From: Psychrobacter sp. NZS113
Lineage (GTDB): Bacteria > Pseudomonadota > Gammaproteobacteria > Pseudomonadales > Moraxellaceae
Assembly (NCBI RefSeq): GCF_015864825.1
Contig: NZ_JADYWL010000002.1
Coordinates: forward strand, 1-64,000
Reading direction: 5' to 3'
Length of the DNA: 64,000 nt
The translations under genes were made by a program, and so were the position numbers. This document shows positions 9,760-18,301 of this stretch, in pieces; within the stretch, counting starts at the first letter, position 1; each line of letters opens with the position of its first letter. The notes beneath the pieces are model-generated. The model made no database searches, was not told where the DNA came from, and saw nothing but the letters and a program-made list of their open reading frames with translations.

Positions 9760-10923
9760 TTAAGCCAGTTGCTTTTTAAGCGTTCGTAAACGGCTTTTAA
9801 ATTCTGAGCGGTCAACATAACAGCCTTTAAGACGACGCTCGCCCACATTTTCATCAAATGCATTACGTCCGTGCAGGACTCGGCGATTATCAAAAACGAC
9901 CATTTGACCCGCTGCTAATTTCAACTCAATCTTATAGCGACTGTCTTTTAGTCGAGCCATCAGCTCTCGATAAGCAAGGTAGTAGTCGTACATAACATCA
10001 CTTGGCAAATCAAAGATATCGGCAAGATGGGCGTTGTATTTGATTTCGACAATATTGCCAAAGTTGTCTAGATTGATGACGGGGTGGTGCTCACGGATAT
10101 CATGAGCAGTGTCATGAAAACGAAAGGGGATGGCATATTCGGCAAGCAAACGAAAATACTCAGGCTGATCTTCTCTTAACTCTTCTAACACCCTTAGTCC
10201 ATCCACAAAAGTAGATTCGCCGCCTATACTTTCATTACTCAAAAAATGTAAGAATTGATAGCCTGGAGGCAACTCCTGATTTGGCAAGTCGGTATGCAAA
10301 GGTAATGAGAGTGACGTATAAGCCAAATTAATCGGTGACTTTTCTGATATGACATCGAAGGTCATGCCGAAATTAGTCTGCCGCAGGTAATCAACTCGCA
10401 TGGCTGTTTGTACACCAGCGTCAGAATCGTTCGGCATATTATCAATAATGGTAAGCCCATATTTATCCAGCGCACTCATCCACTCATATAAAGCGCTGTC
10501 ACTGGTCATGATGCTCTGTTGGTCATACATCGGAATATGGTCAATAAACGTGCCATCCCAACTTTCATAAGGACTGCTATGGTCCTTGGCCAACGCAATA
10601 GAATAACCAAACTCACGTAACCAGCTTTGTTCAAAGTGGCTGATATGCGCTTGTTCTGACCATTCAATCGTCAGCGTTGTCTCATCAAAAGAGACGGATA
10701 GCGGATGGATATCTTTTGAGATACTCAGCAAATCAAAGCTACGCTCGCCAGTTTGCGGATGAAAAGCAGATGGGCAGTTATCACGCAGCCAGATATAGTG
10801 GTACGTACTGTCGATACCATCATTCCAGCGTATTTGAATAGCGCGGTCAATGAGCGCAACGGATTCTATTTGATAGTCAGTTGCTGCGATGTCTAGAGAT
10901 GGTGTTGCTTGAGGCGTTTCCAT
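9760..10923 (-). CDS. Gamma-butyrobetaine dioxygenase-like Fe(II)/2-oxoglutarate oxygenase
   Basis: A 387-residue protein. The N-terminal ~100 residues form the DUF971/GBBH-like domain (YHYIWLRDNCPSAFHP). The rest is a TauD-type catalytic domain with the iron facial triad HTD (in LPLHTDLPNQ) and the distal His in RRVLHGRNAF. The 2-oxoglutarate-binding Arg is in GERRLKGCYVDR. The family hydroxylates gamma-butyrobetaine to carnitine or the related trimethyllysine. The N-terminal zinc site usually has a CxCxxC pattern; here only the first Cys is kept. No carnitine genes are next to it, so the substrate is open. Confidence 0.75.
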   Translation of the reverse strand: METPQATPSLDIAATDYQIESVALIDRAIQIRWNDGIDSTYHYIWLRDNCPSAFHPQTGERSFDLLSISKDIHPLSVSFDETTLTIEWSEQAHISHFEQSWLREFGYSIALAKDHSSPYESWDGTFIDHIPMYDQQSIMTSDSALYEWMSALDKYGLTIIDNMPNDSDAGVQTAMRVDYLRQTNFGMTFDVISEKSPINLAYTSLSLPLHTDLPNQELPPGYQFLHFLSNESIGGESTFVDGLRVLEELREDQPEYFRLLAEYAIPFRFHDTAHDIREHHPVINLDNFGNIVEIKYNAHLADIFDLPSDVMYDYYLAYRELMARLKDSRYKIELKLAAGQMVVFDNRRVLHGRNAFDENVGERRLKGCYVDRSEFKSRLRTLKKQLA

Positions 10924-11112
10924 TGGAGCAGACCCTACATATACATGAAGTAAAAATATATTTTACGGTATATTGCTAAGATCGGTTATTCAAACACTGA
11001 ATTACGAATCACCTAATGGGCAATATCAATTAGCATGTGACAGAGCGAGTGATGTGGGTAATCTAATAGGAGGTAGCAGATAACTTGTATTATGGCTCAT
11101 TGACATGAGGGA

Positions 11113-11168
11113 TATAGTTGAGTTCAAATAATTCCAATATAAGGAAACCGTGTGCAAGCTATTGTATG
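11113..11168 (-). repeat. Partial copy of the TATAGT-ended short repeat (copy E)
   Basis: The sequence beginning TATAGTTGAGTTCA and continuing to AAGGAAACCGTGTGCA matches the half-element at 36020-36078 in reverse complement. More loosely it matches the full elements at 38876-38981 and 42219-42325. The other half of the element is missing here. It directly abuts another repeat fragment at 11180. Confidence 0.6.
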
Positions 11169-11179
11169 GCTTTGCGAAC

Positions 11180-11231
11180 GCCATTTTTAGCCCATTTACC
11201 GTTTACTGTTCAGATTGAGGACACGCCCTAA
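11180..11231 (-). repeat. End fragment of the TTAGGG-ended repeat
   Basis: About 50 bases ending in GAGGACACGCCCTAA match, in reverse complement, the first 51 bases of the complete element at 18099-18274, with about seven differences. The remainder of the element is absent. It forms the last sequence before the Imm11-like gene. Together with copy E it fills most of the 322-base gap after the dioxygenase; I see nothing else there. Confidence 0.65.
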
Positions 11232-11245
11232 CTAAGGAAGAATAA

Positions 11246-11962
11246 ATGAGCAATACAAACAACGTCTGGCTGGCAGGCTTTAAATTAACTTCAATTAATT
11301 TTTATGATATCTATCCTGCTAATAGTAAAAAATATGACTTTCCTAAGCATTGGAAAGTACTTCAACGTATAGAAAAAACAGCTGACCCTAAGTTATTAGA
11401 AATAAAAAAGGTGTTTAAAGAAGAAATGTTGGAGCTATCCAAAGCTAGTAGTGGTTTTTTTAAGACCAATCACTTACCAGACAGCTTGTGGGTAGAGAGT
11501 AGTGACACCAAGCTACCGCCATCGTCTGAATATATTTTCAAGGTAAGAAGTGGTGGTGTTGTGTTTACCCAAGCCTGTGCTCAGCTGCTACAGCAGTTTC
11601 GCTTAGGGGAAAGTACGCTCACGCCAGTGCAAATCTACGACCTTGAGACACAGCAGCTGTGTAGTGAGGAGACCTTTTATTTTCTTAATTTGTGCGAGCG
11701 ACGAGAGTACCTTCGAGACTTGGAGTCAGATGGTCTGTTGGTGTCTTTTATGACCGATGAAAAGGCTGTTCAGTATAGCGTTCGTGGTGACATCAAAAGT
11801 GGACAGTTACTAGTAGATCAGTCCGTACAGAACTGCGAGCTAGATCTATGGCACGACCCATTGTTGATGAGTTATGTATTTGTGTCCGATGCACTGCATG
11901 ACGCCTTGGTACAAGCGAATATGGACAGTCAATGGGAGATGGTGTCTTGTCAGCTGGTTTAG
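11246..11962 (+). CDS. Imm11/DUF1629-like protein, orphan immunity candidate
   Basis: A 238-residue soluble protein with no signal or membrane segment. The C-terminal part (LWHDPLLMSYVFVSDALHDALV, split as LWHDPLLMSYVF and VSDALHDALVQANM) resembles the end of DUF1629/Imm11 proteins. There a conserved 'F.S..L...L' helix closes a domain found beside contact-dependent and polymorphic toxins. A Shine-Dalgarno AAGGAAG precedes the ATG. No toxin-like gene lies next to it: it stands between repeat fragments and ppc. Base composition is slightly more A/T-rich at the 5' end. The family assignment is by eye and moderate only; it may be an unrelated hypothetical. Confidence 0.5.
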   Translation: MSNTNNVWLAGFKLTSINFYDIYPANSKKYDFPKHWKVLQRIEKTADPKLLEIKKVFKEEMLELSKASSGFFKTNHLPDSLWVESSDTKLPPSSEYIFKVRSGGVVFTQACAQLLQQFRLGESTLTPVQIYDLETQQLCSEETFYFLNLCERREYLRDLESDGLLVSFMTDEKAVQYSVRGDIKSGQLLVDQSVQNCELDLWHDPLLMSYVFVSDALHDALVQANMDSQWEMVSCQLV

Positions 11963-12096
11963 ATAAGATTACCCGCCAAACCTACTTTTACTGCGACCAG
12001 TGAGCACGATATCAGTTATCTTAGCTGATATGCTTATCTCTAGTACTACTAAAAATAAGCTGTTTATTTTGAAGTATATTCAAGCATAATGAAAAA

Positions 12097-12126
12097 AATT
12101 GAGGCTTCGTTCGCGAAGCCTCAATT
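12097..12126 (-). terminator. Rho-independent terminator of ppc
   Basis: A 13-bp perfect stem (AATTGAGGCTTCG and complement) with a 4-base loop. Read on the minus strand it is followed by a run of seven T. This is the expected form for the end of ppc. Confidence 0.85.
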
Positions 12127-12158
12127 GGTATAAGTATTCTATTTATCTCAAAACTGCT

Positions 12159-14957
12159 CTAACCAGTATTGCGTAAGCCCGCTGCCAGTGCATTAATACT
12201 ACGGATTAATGGGTCTTCAACTTGCAGATTATTCAGCTCGCTGCTGGCTATATTATCTGTGCTATCTGAGCCATCTGCTTGTCTAGCACGCTTTAACAGC
12301 TCGATTTGAATATAGTTAATCGGGTCTAGATAAGCGTCGCGCCATTGCAGGGATGAAGCAAGGTTTTGCTGATTGGATAATAAAGAGTCTTGCTCAAGCA
12401 GAGAGTTCAATCCTGAATTGGTCAGCGTGTGTTCATCGGTGACCGCTGTCATGATTTTTTCGCGTAACGGCTCATCATCACATAGTTGGCTATAAGCCTC
12501 GGCAATATTCATATTGGCTTTGGTAAAGGCCATTTCGATATTACTGATAAACACGCTAAAAAACGGCCAGTGCTTATTCATCTCTTTCATTAATGCTTCG
12601 TCTTTTTTGACGCTATCTAGCGCACTACCGACACCATACCAAGCAGGTAGGGTAAAGCGTGCCAATGACCAACCAAACACCCAAGGAATCGCTCGCAACG
12701 TAGTCTTACTTGGTAGGCCTTTTTTGCGATGGGCAGGACGTGAGCCAATGTTTAATAAAGAGATTTCTTGTACAGGGGTGACCTCGGAGTAGAACTTATA
12801 AAACCCTTCGGTATGATCGGTCAGCTCGCGATAGCGTTTTTCACCTGCATCCGCTAAGCGTGCAAACAGCGCTTCATAATTTGGTAGCTCAGTCGGTTGT
12901 ACCACAAACCTTGAAGAGCAGGCTTTGAGTGTGCCCGTGATACCCATGGTCAGCTCAAATACAGCGGTATCCGTATTGGCATACTTGGCATATAGCACTT
13001 CGCCTTGTTCAGTCACTTTAATCTGACCATGTAGCGTACCAGCGGGCTGAGCGGCGATAGCATTATGCGTTGACCCACCACCACGGCTCACAGATCCGCC
13101 GCGACCATGGAACAGTCGTGTTTTGATGCCGTATTGCTCAGCGATATGATTAATGGTTTGCTGTGCACTATAAAGCTGCCACGCCGAGGTAATGATGCCG
13201 CCATCTTTCGATGAGTCTGAGTAACCCAACATGATCTCTTGCGTATTATCAGTATTCTGTAGCAGTCCACGATACAGCGGATTATCTAACACGGCAGGCA
13301 AGATTTTATCGATGTTTTTAAGATCTTCGATGGTCTCAAACAAAGGTGCGACAGGTAGGTCAGCAGACAACTGGCCTTCGTCATCAATTCTGCATAAGCC
13401 TGCAAACCGCATGAGCAGCAATACTTCTAGTAGCTGGCTGGCATTATTAGTCATTGAAATCACGTAACTGCCAAAGGTGTCTTGGCCAACCAATTTGCGT
13501 AGGGTGGCGACTGAATTCATCAGTGCCAACTGCTCGCGTGTTTTGTCTGCTAGGTTGTCAGTATAGATGAGCGGTGTGCCCGGTTTTTCCAGCAAGCGTG
13601 TCAACCAGTCACGGCGTTCTAGCTCACTGAGCGCTTGATAGTCTGGGAGATTAGAGGCACTGGCAAAAATATCGGCAATGACTTCGCTATGATAAGACGA
13701 CTCCTGACGGATATCGAGCGCTGCCAAATGAAAGCCACAGGTTTTGACCAGACGAATGACATCGAGCAATAACCCATCTGCATGTGCTGTGTCATGAGTA
13801 TTCACGCTATGACGGATAATGCGTAGGTCTTCTAGTAACGCTTCTGGGTTGGCATACGCATCTCTTTCGGCCTCGATATCCGCGCCTTTGCTTTGAATGC
13901 GGCGATTGGTGGCTTTGACTTTAGTCAGAATGATAGAGAGCAGTCGACGATAAGGCTCATTACTATAATCATCGAGATTATAGTCAAATACCCGCTGATC
14001 GAGTTCGTCATAGTTTTTGATTTTGGCATACACCTCAGGCTCGACCGTCACGATCGTATCACTGTGAATGAGCTGGCGGCGCAGTTTTTTGAGCAATACT
14101 TGATAGTGGCGCAATACTGTGTCCGCATGCATCAATACAGCACGCTCTGTGGTTTCAAACGTCACAAAAGGATTGCCATCTCTGTCGCCACCGATCCAAG
14201 AGCCAAAGCTAATAAATGCGGGTAGTGGATAGTCTGTCAGCTCTGGGTAGATATCGATGATGGCTTTTTTAATGTTGCGATACACTTTAGGAATGGCATT
14301 AAACAAACTGGCATTAAAGTAGTGCAGTCCATTATTGATCTCATCATAGACCAGTGGCTTACGTGTACGCACTTCATCAGATGACCATAATAAGTCAATC
14401 GTTTGTGCGGTTTGGTCTTTTGCCTGCTCGTAAGCGACACTGTTTTTATCCAGATTGTTTAGCGCGTCGCTGTGTGTGAATAGGCTTTGTAACATGTTCA
14501 TCGTCGTGCGGCGACGAGCTTCTGTAGGATGGGCGGTGAAGACGGGGATGAACTTTAGCTGATCAATCAGCTCTTGCATTTGCGCAGGTTCGATATTGCG
14601 CTCACGGCACTCAAGTAGCGTACGACGGAACGAGCCTTCCCAGCTATGTTCTGACTGCATGCGTTGGGCATGGCGTTGCTCACGTAGGTAGTTTTCTTCA
14701 CTTAGATTGGCTAGGAAAAAATAGATAGAAAAGCTACGGATGACATTTTTTAAGGTTTGATTGTCTAAAGAGGCAATGAAGTCGATGAGCTGCTGCTTGT
14801 TTTCTTCGTTAGGCTCACGGCGCTGTTGAATAAAACCTTTACGCAGTCGCTCAATCGTATGGACTGTTTTTTCGTCAGTTTGGCGAGAAATCGCATCGCC
14901 TAAAAATGATCCTAATAAGCTGATGCGCTCACGTAATACGTTATTATCTATCGTCAT
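12159..14957 (-). CDS. ppc: Phosphoenolpyruvate carboxylase
   Basis: About 932 residues, the normal length for bacterial PEPC, which adds bicarbonate to phosphoenolpyruvate to refill oxaloacetate. Diagnostic motifs are present: FTAHPTEARRRT (catalytic His), SWIGGDRDGNPFVT, GYSDSSKDGG, LFHGRGGSVSRGGG and the C-terminal end at ALAAGLRNTG. The start is set at the ATG of MTIDNN because AAGGAAAAGGG lies just before it; a 9-residue upstream extension is discarded. Monocistronic, with its own terminator. Confidence 0.97.
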   Translation of the reverse strand: MTIDNNVLRERISLLGSFLGDAISRQTDEKTVHTIERLRKGFIQQRREPNEENKQQLIDFIASLDNQTLKNVIRSFSIYFFLANLSEENYLREQRHAQRMQSEHSWEGSFRRTLLECRERNIEPAQMQELIDQLKFIPVFTAHPTEARRRTTMNMLQSLFTHSDALNNLDKNSVAYEQAKDQTAQTIDLLWSSDEVRTRKPLVYDEINNGLHYFNASLFNAIPKVYRNIKKAIIDIYPELTDYPLPAFISFGSWIGGDRDGNPFVTFETTERAVLMHADTVLRHYQVLLKKLRRQLIHSDTIVTVEPEVYAKIKNYDELDQRVFDYNLDDYSNEPYRRLLSIILTKVKATNRRIQSKGADIEAERDAYANPEALLEDLRIIRHSVNTHDTAHADGLLLDVIRLVKTCGFHLAALDIRQESSYHSEVIADIFASASNLPDYQALSELERRDWLTRLLEKPGTPLIYTDNLADKTREQLALMNSVATLRKLVGQDTFGSYVISMTNNASQLLEVLLLMRFAGLCRIDDEGQLSADLPVAPLFETIEDLKNIDKILPAVLDNPLYRGLLQNTDNTQEIMLGYSDSSKDGGIITSAWQLYSAQQTINHIAEQYGIKTRLFHGRGGSVSRGGGSTHNAIAAQPAGTLHGQIKVTEQGEVLYAKYANTDTAVFELTMGITGTLKACSSRFVVQPTELPNYEALFARLADAGEKRYRELTDHTEGFYKFYSEVTPVQEISLLNIGSRPAHRKKGLPSKTTLRAIPWVFGWSLARFTLPAWYGVGSALDSVKKDEALMKEMNKHWPFFSVFISNIEMAFTKANMNIAEAYSQLCDDEPLREKIMTAVTDEHTLTNSGLNSLLEQDSLLSNQQNLASSLQWRDAYLDPINYIQIELLKRARQADGSDSTDNIASSELNNLQVEDPLIRSINALAAGLRNTG

Positions 14958-15378
14958 GATTGCCCTTTTCCTTAAGTTAGTCAATGTGCTTTATCAATCG
15001 ATTGTCACTGATTCTGATTCTGATTCTGGTTCTGATGGTGATTGGGGTTGATTATAATTGGCACTGTTTAAGCAATTTAACACATTAACCAAGTATCTAA
15101 AACCTATCAAACCACAATAATTTAGAAACAAGTTGCTGATTATCAAATGAGGAAATGAGGCAGTAGAAGTGAGTTGTGGAGGGGAGTCGATTGCTTGAAT
15201 TGATGATTTTTTGGATGGTGTCGTTTGCATGCACAATTCGCGTTAGCGTTGAGAGTACGACCTTCCAACTGTACTGCTGGTACAAAGAAAGGCGTACTAC
15301 TGATATAAGTTGCTTGCTAGCTGCATTACAGGCTGAAAGCCACAAAAAGATATCAGTAGTACGGCGCGTTATGTATGG
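14958..15378. other. Intergenic region between ppc and the symporter gene
   Basis: A 421-base gap without a convincing gene. It holds a GATTCT/GGTTCT hexamer run at about 15010-15035 and an inverted repeat at 15293-15363 (listed separately). Short open frames here look like chance. It should contain the ppc promoter, but no clear -35/-10 pair was recognised. Confidence 0.5.
15293..15363. repeat. Inverted repeat with 14-bp perfect arms
   Basis: CGTACTACTGATAT at 15293-15306 pairs perfectly with 15350-15363, separated by 43 bases. A smaller GTAC-TGCTG-GTAC palindrome lies just before it (15271-15283). It lies directly downstream of the symporter gene, so it may act as a long-loop transcript-end hairpin or be the paired end of a small mobile repeat. 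Confidence 0.55.
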
Positions 15379-16395
15379 TTAGCTATTTTTCACTGGTTTA
15401 CCAAGATCTACGATGGCTTCTGCATCGATAGTAGTAGGGGACTTTGCTTGCTGACGTTTATCCCACCAAGCAAAGATGTTTGCCAATACAGAGCCGGATA
15501 CAGAATGCCAGATACAAGCAACGGCAGCAGCGATGGCAGATTCTGCATTACCAGGGAAAAACTTGGTACTTAAACCCGTTGCCAAGCCTGCATTTTGCAC
15601 ACCAACCTCAATAGATATGGTGCGTTTTTTGGCTTTGTTCATACCAAAGAGTGCACCTGAGTAGTAGCCCAATACGTAACCGACGATATTGTGCACGGCA
15701 ATGGCCAAAATGACGACCAATCCTGATTGTAAAAACTGACTGCCAAATACGGCTGCAACGCCGCCCACGATCGCGGCAAAAGCCAATACCGCAACGCCTG
15801 GCATAATGGCACGCACATCGTTAAACCAGTGCTTGTTGTGAAATAAAATATTTAGCATAGAACCAATAGCGACTGGTAACAACGTCACTAAAAGCATAAA
15901 GCGGAACATGCCCCAGCCATCCATTTCTACAGATTGACCCACCAGATAATTCAACCACAGCGGCGTCATCAAAGGCGCAATGATGGTCGAGACAGTGGTC
16001 ATACCTACTGAAAACGCCACATCACCTTTAGCCAGGTAACTCATGATGTTCGAAGACACACCACCTGGACAAGTGCCGACTAAGACCAAACCTAGTGTCA
16101 AGCCGGGTGAGAGATCAAAAAGGCGAGCCACGCCAATTGCCAATATTGGCATCACGGTATATTGAATGATAGAACCAATAAAAATATCTAGTGGGCGCTT
16201 GGCCAATACTTTGTAATCTTCTTTGCCTAACGTCATACCCATTGCTAGCATGATGACACCCAGCACGATGACTTGGGTATCGCCTGTTACCCAAGAAAAA
16301 GTCGCAGGCTCTATAAATGTCACTGCCGCTGCCAAAATAATAACCAATGCTGTAAATCGACTCAATTGCTGACTTATCATCCCTAAAAACTGCAT
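15379..16395 (-). CDS. Bile acid:sodium symporter (BASS) family transporter
   Basis: A 338-residue protein with about nine to ten membrane segments. Family motifs include MLAMGMTLGKEDYK (residues ~52-65), GTCPGGVSSNIMSYLAKGDVA split around GGVSSN, and SVEVGVQN-like SIEVGVQNAGLATGLS. BASS proteins couple Na+ to organic-anion import; bacterial substrates are often pantoate, keto acids or unknown. A Shine-Dalgarno AGAAGGAGTGAG precedes the ATG. It stands alone between ppc and a secreted-peptide gene. Confidence 0.88.
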   Translation of the reverse strand: MQFLGMISQQLSRFTALVIILAAAVTFIEPATFSWVTGDTQVIVLGVIMLAMGMTLGKEDYKVLAKRPLDIFIGSIIQYTVMPILAIGVARLFDLSPGLTLGLVLVGTCPGGVSSNIMSYLAKGDVAFSVGMTTVSTIIAPLMTPLWLNYLVGQSVEMDGWGMFRFMLLVTLLPVAIGSMLNILFHNKHWFNDVRAIMPGVAVLAFAAIVGGVAAVFGSQFLQSGLVVILAIAVHNIVGYVLGYYSGALFGMNKAKKRTISIEVGVQNAGLATGLSTKFFPGNAESAIAAAVACIWHSVSGSVLANIFAWWDKRQQAKSPTTIDAEAIVDLGKPVKNS

Positions 16396-16753
16396 CTCTC
16401 ACTCCTTCTAAGTCGAAAAATACTAAAGTATAAGTTTAAAACCGTTGTATTTCCAATAGGTTTGGGGTGTTTTTAGCCAACAATAAGTTGCTATTATGAC
16501 AACTTTAAATGTCTTTTTGGTGCTGATATACCAGAGGCTATTTGATCAAAGTTACTCATACTCGACCATATCGTTACCTTTCTTTAAATTTCAAGAATTC
16601 GAGTCCCGTTATAATCAGTTATGATTTTGTTTACTACATCTACAAAGTGTATGCATGAAGCTTTATAGCAGAGTAGAGGTATGGCCAATTGGCTGACCTA
16701 GTAACAAATGCCATTCACTATAAATGTTGATATAAATTTAAAAGGTAATAACA
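16396..16753. other. Intergenic region with no recognised content
   Basis: A 358-base A/T-rich gap between divergent genes. I see no open frame, strong hairpin or repeat copy. It should hold the promoters of both flanking genes; a purine-rich AAAAGGTAATAAC just before 16754 serves as ribosome binding site for the next gene. Confidence 0.5.
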
Positions 16754-17038
16754 ATGAAAAACTTAACAATGAGCTTGATTTTAGCAATTACAACTGGTCT
16801 TGTAATGGCAGGACCAGCAAATGCTGCAAGCAGCAACACAAGCTCGCATCATAAAGATGAAACGACCATTCAGCATACCCAATCAGCAAAAGAGAAAGCT
16901 GCTGCCAAGAAAAAAGCAGATGCTAAAGCTGCGGCTGCTAAGAAACAAGCTGCTGCTAAAGCCGCTGCTAAGAAAAAAGCAGATGCTGAGGCGGCTGCTA
17001 AGAAAAAATTAGCGCACGAAAAAAATAAAAATAAGTAA
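16754..17038 (+). CDS. Secreted Ala/Lys-rich Asr-like small basic protein
   Basis: 94 residues. A Sec signal peptide (SLILAITTGLVMAGPANA, cleavage after ANA at ~24) is followed by a low-complexity chain of repeated AAAKKKADAKAA and KKQAAAKAA blocks. There are no cysteines and a strong positive charge. The composition and architecture resemble E. coli Asr, an acid-shock periplasmic protein with intrinsic disorder. The same type is found in three copies at 25.8-27.4 kb, but those have a different signal sequence. The mature part may act as a charge or metal/proton buffer in the periplasm; that is inference. Confidence 0.7.
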   Translation: MKNLTMSLILAITTGLVMAGPANAASSNTSSHHKDETTIQHTQSAKEKAAAKKKADAKAAAAKKQAAAKAAAKKKADAEAAAKKKLAHEKNKNK

Positions 17039-17181
17039 GTAAAATGGTTAAAAGATAATCATTAACGCTAAAGCAAACTCAGAAAGATGATGACCGTAAA
17101 ATATAATATGTCTATTCTTGTCATTATGTAGAAGCATATAACTTATTTACGTTGCTTATATTTATAAAATTATGTTAGTTA

Positions 17182-17210
17182 TTAAGGCGTGTTTGCTAAA
17201 CACGCCTTAA
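17182..17210. terminator. Hairpin, probable transcript end
   Basis: TTAAGGCGTGTTT pairs perfectly over 13 bp with 17198-17210 across a 3-base loop. There is no long T run on either side, so intrinsic termination is uncertain. It is the only structure seen in the 366-base gap between the Ala/Lys-rich protein and the PEBP-like gene. Confidence 0.6.
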
Positions 17211-17404
17211 GCATATCCGCAGTTAGGAGAGCCTGTTTATGGACGTCCGATTTTATCGAAGTTCAACTTAGCCTACAAACAAGCAAAGCTGTTCAATCTT
17301 TCATACCTAATATGCGGACCATGTATGTTTTATACCATTCTGATTATATTTACCGTTAGAGATAAAACACATATTTAAATTAACCAATTACAAGGATTGT
17401 TACC

Positions 17405-17926
17405 ATGCCTACAGCAACTAAATCATTGAGTGTTATTAAGCGTCTTTCTTTATTGGCGTTACTGACCACCTCTTCTTATGCCTTCGCGCTTGATGTTAAT
17501 TTTGTGGACAGTAAATGGGATGGTAAGACCATTCCTGAAGGACAACAGTGTCAAAAATTTGATGGAGTTAAACCCGGTACGCCAAAGCTTAGCGTGTCTG
17601 GTATTCCAGCAGGGTCAGACAGTGTCGTGTTGGTATATAGCGACCGCGATTCAAAAAAGATGAATAATGGCGGGCATGGCATCATGAGTTACACCTTGGC
17701 AAAAGGCGCCAATAAGGTGCAATTACCGGTTGTGGCTGGACACAGTTATGAGATGCCAAAAGGTTTTGAGATGATAGCAGAGCATCGCGGCGCTGGCTGG
17801 GACAAGGAAGGGGCTTATATGCCACCTTGTTCTGGTGGTAGTGGGCATGAGTATTACGTCACGGTTCAAACGTATAAAGGCAATACGGTCACTGCTGAAA
17901 CCGTGTTAGAGCTAGGTAAGTTTTAA
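17405..17926 (+). CDS. Periplasmic PEBP-like (YbhB/YbcL-type) protein
   Basis: 173 residues. A signal peptide ends at about residue 28 (SYAFALDV). The mature part follows the phosphatidylethanolamine-binding-protein pattern: GTPKLSVSGIPAGSDSVVLV (17-20 residue ligand-side strand), then AYMPPCSGGSGHEYYVTVQTY, which corresponds to the 'GPCPPxGxHxYxFxVYAL' block. The usual DPD/H motif is changed to SDRDSKK, so ligand binding could differ. Bacterial members have no settled function. It stands alone, ahead of the YHYH cluster and separated from it by a repeat element. Confidence 0.6.
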   Translation: MPTATKSLSVIKRLSLLALLTTSSYAFALDVNFVDSKWDGKTIPEGQQCQKFDGVKPGTPKLSVSGIPAGSDSVVLVYSDRDSKKMNNGGHGIMSYTLAKGANKVQLPVVAGHSYEMPKGFEMIAEHRGAGWDKEGAYMPPCSGGSGHEYYVTVQTYKGNTVTAETVLELGKF

Positions 17927-18098
17927 TCGGTAATGTGGTATTCGTTATAAAAAACATTATCATTTTTACCTGAGAATCGACTAAAAAATCGTCGCTGTCA
18001 GTATTATAAGTACCAATGTCACAAGTACCAGTGTCACAAGTGCTATGGTCGAATATCAATGGCAAGATTGAGGTTTTTTTAATAATTTATAATAACTA

Positions 18099-18274
18099 TT
18101 AGGGTGTGTCCTCACTCTGAGCACTAAGCGTTAAATGGACTAAAAATGGCTAAATCTTTGTCAAACTGTATCAAGTAGCTTGCTAATATCTCGATATTAT
18201 CTTTACTACTTTCCTTGTTTGGCTGTCATTTATCCCGTTTTTAGCCCCATTTTCAAAATGAAGGCACGCCCTAA
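18099..18274. repeat. Complete TTAGGG-ended short repeat (MITE-like)
   Basis: A 176-base non-coding element. Its ends read TTAGGGTGTGTCCTCA and, in reverse complement, TTAGGGCGTGCCTTCA, imperfect terminal inverted repeats of about 16 bases with three differences. Inner arms (TGGACTAAAAATGGC; GGGGCTAAAAACGGG) are related too. One end is copied at 11180-11231. No transposase is present, so mobility would need one elsewhere. It fills much of the 375-base gap before the first YHYH gene. Confidence 0.7.
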
Positions 18275-18301
18275 TGTTTACTGTTCATAATAGAGGGGTT
18301 T

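Noticed and set aside
16754..17038. Ala/Lys-rich peptide as a histone-like H1/AlgP protein
   Set aside because: A Sec signal peptide is present, so an exported Asr-like protein fits better than a nucleoid protein.
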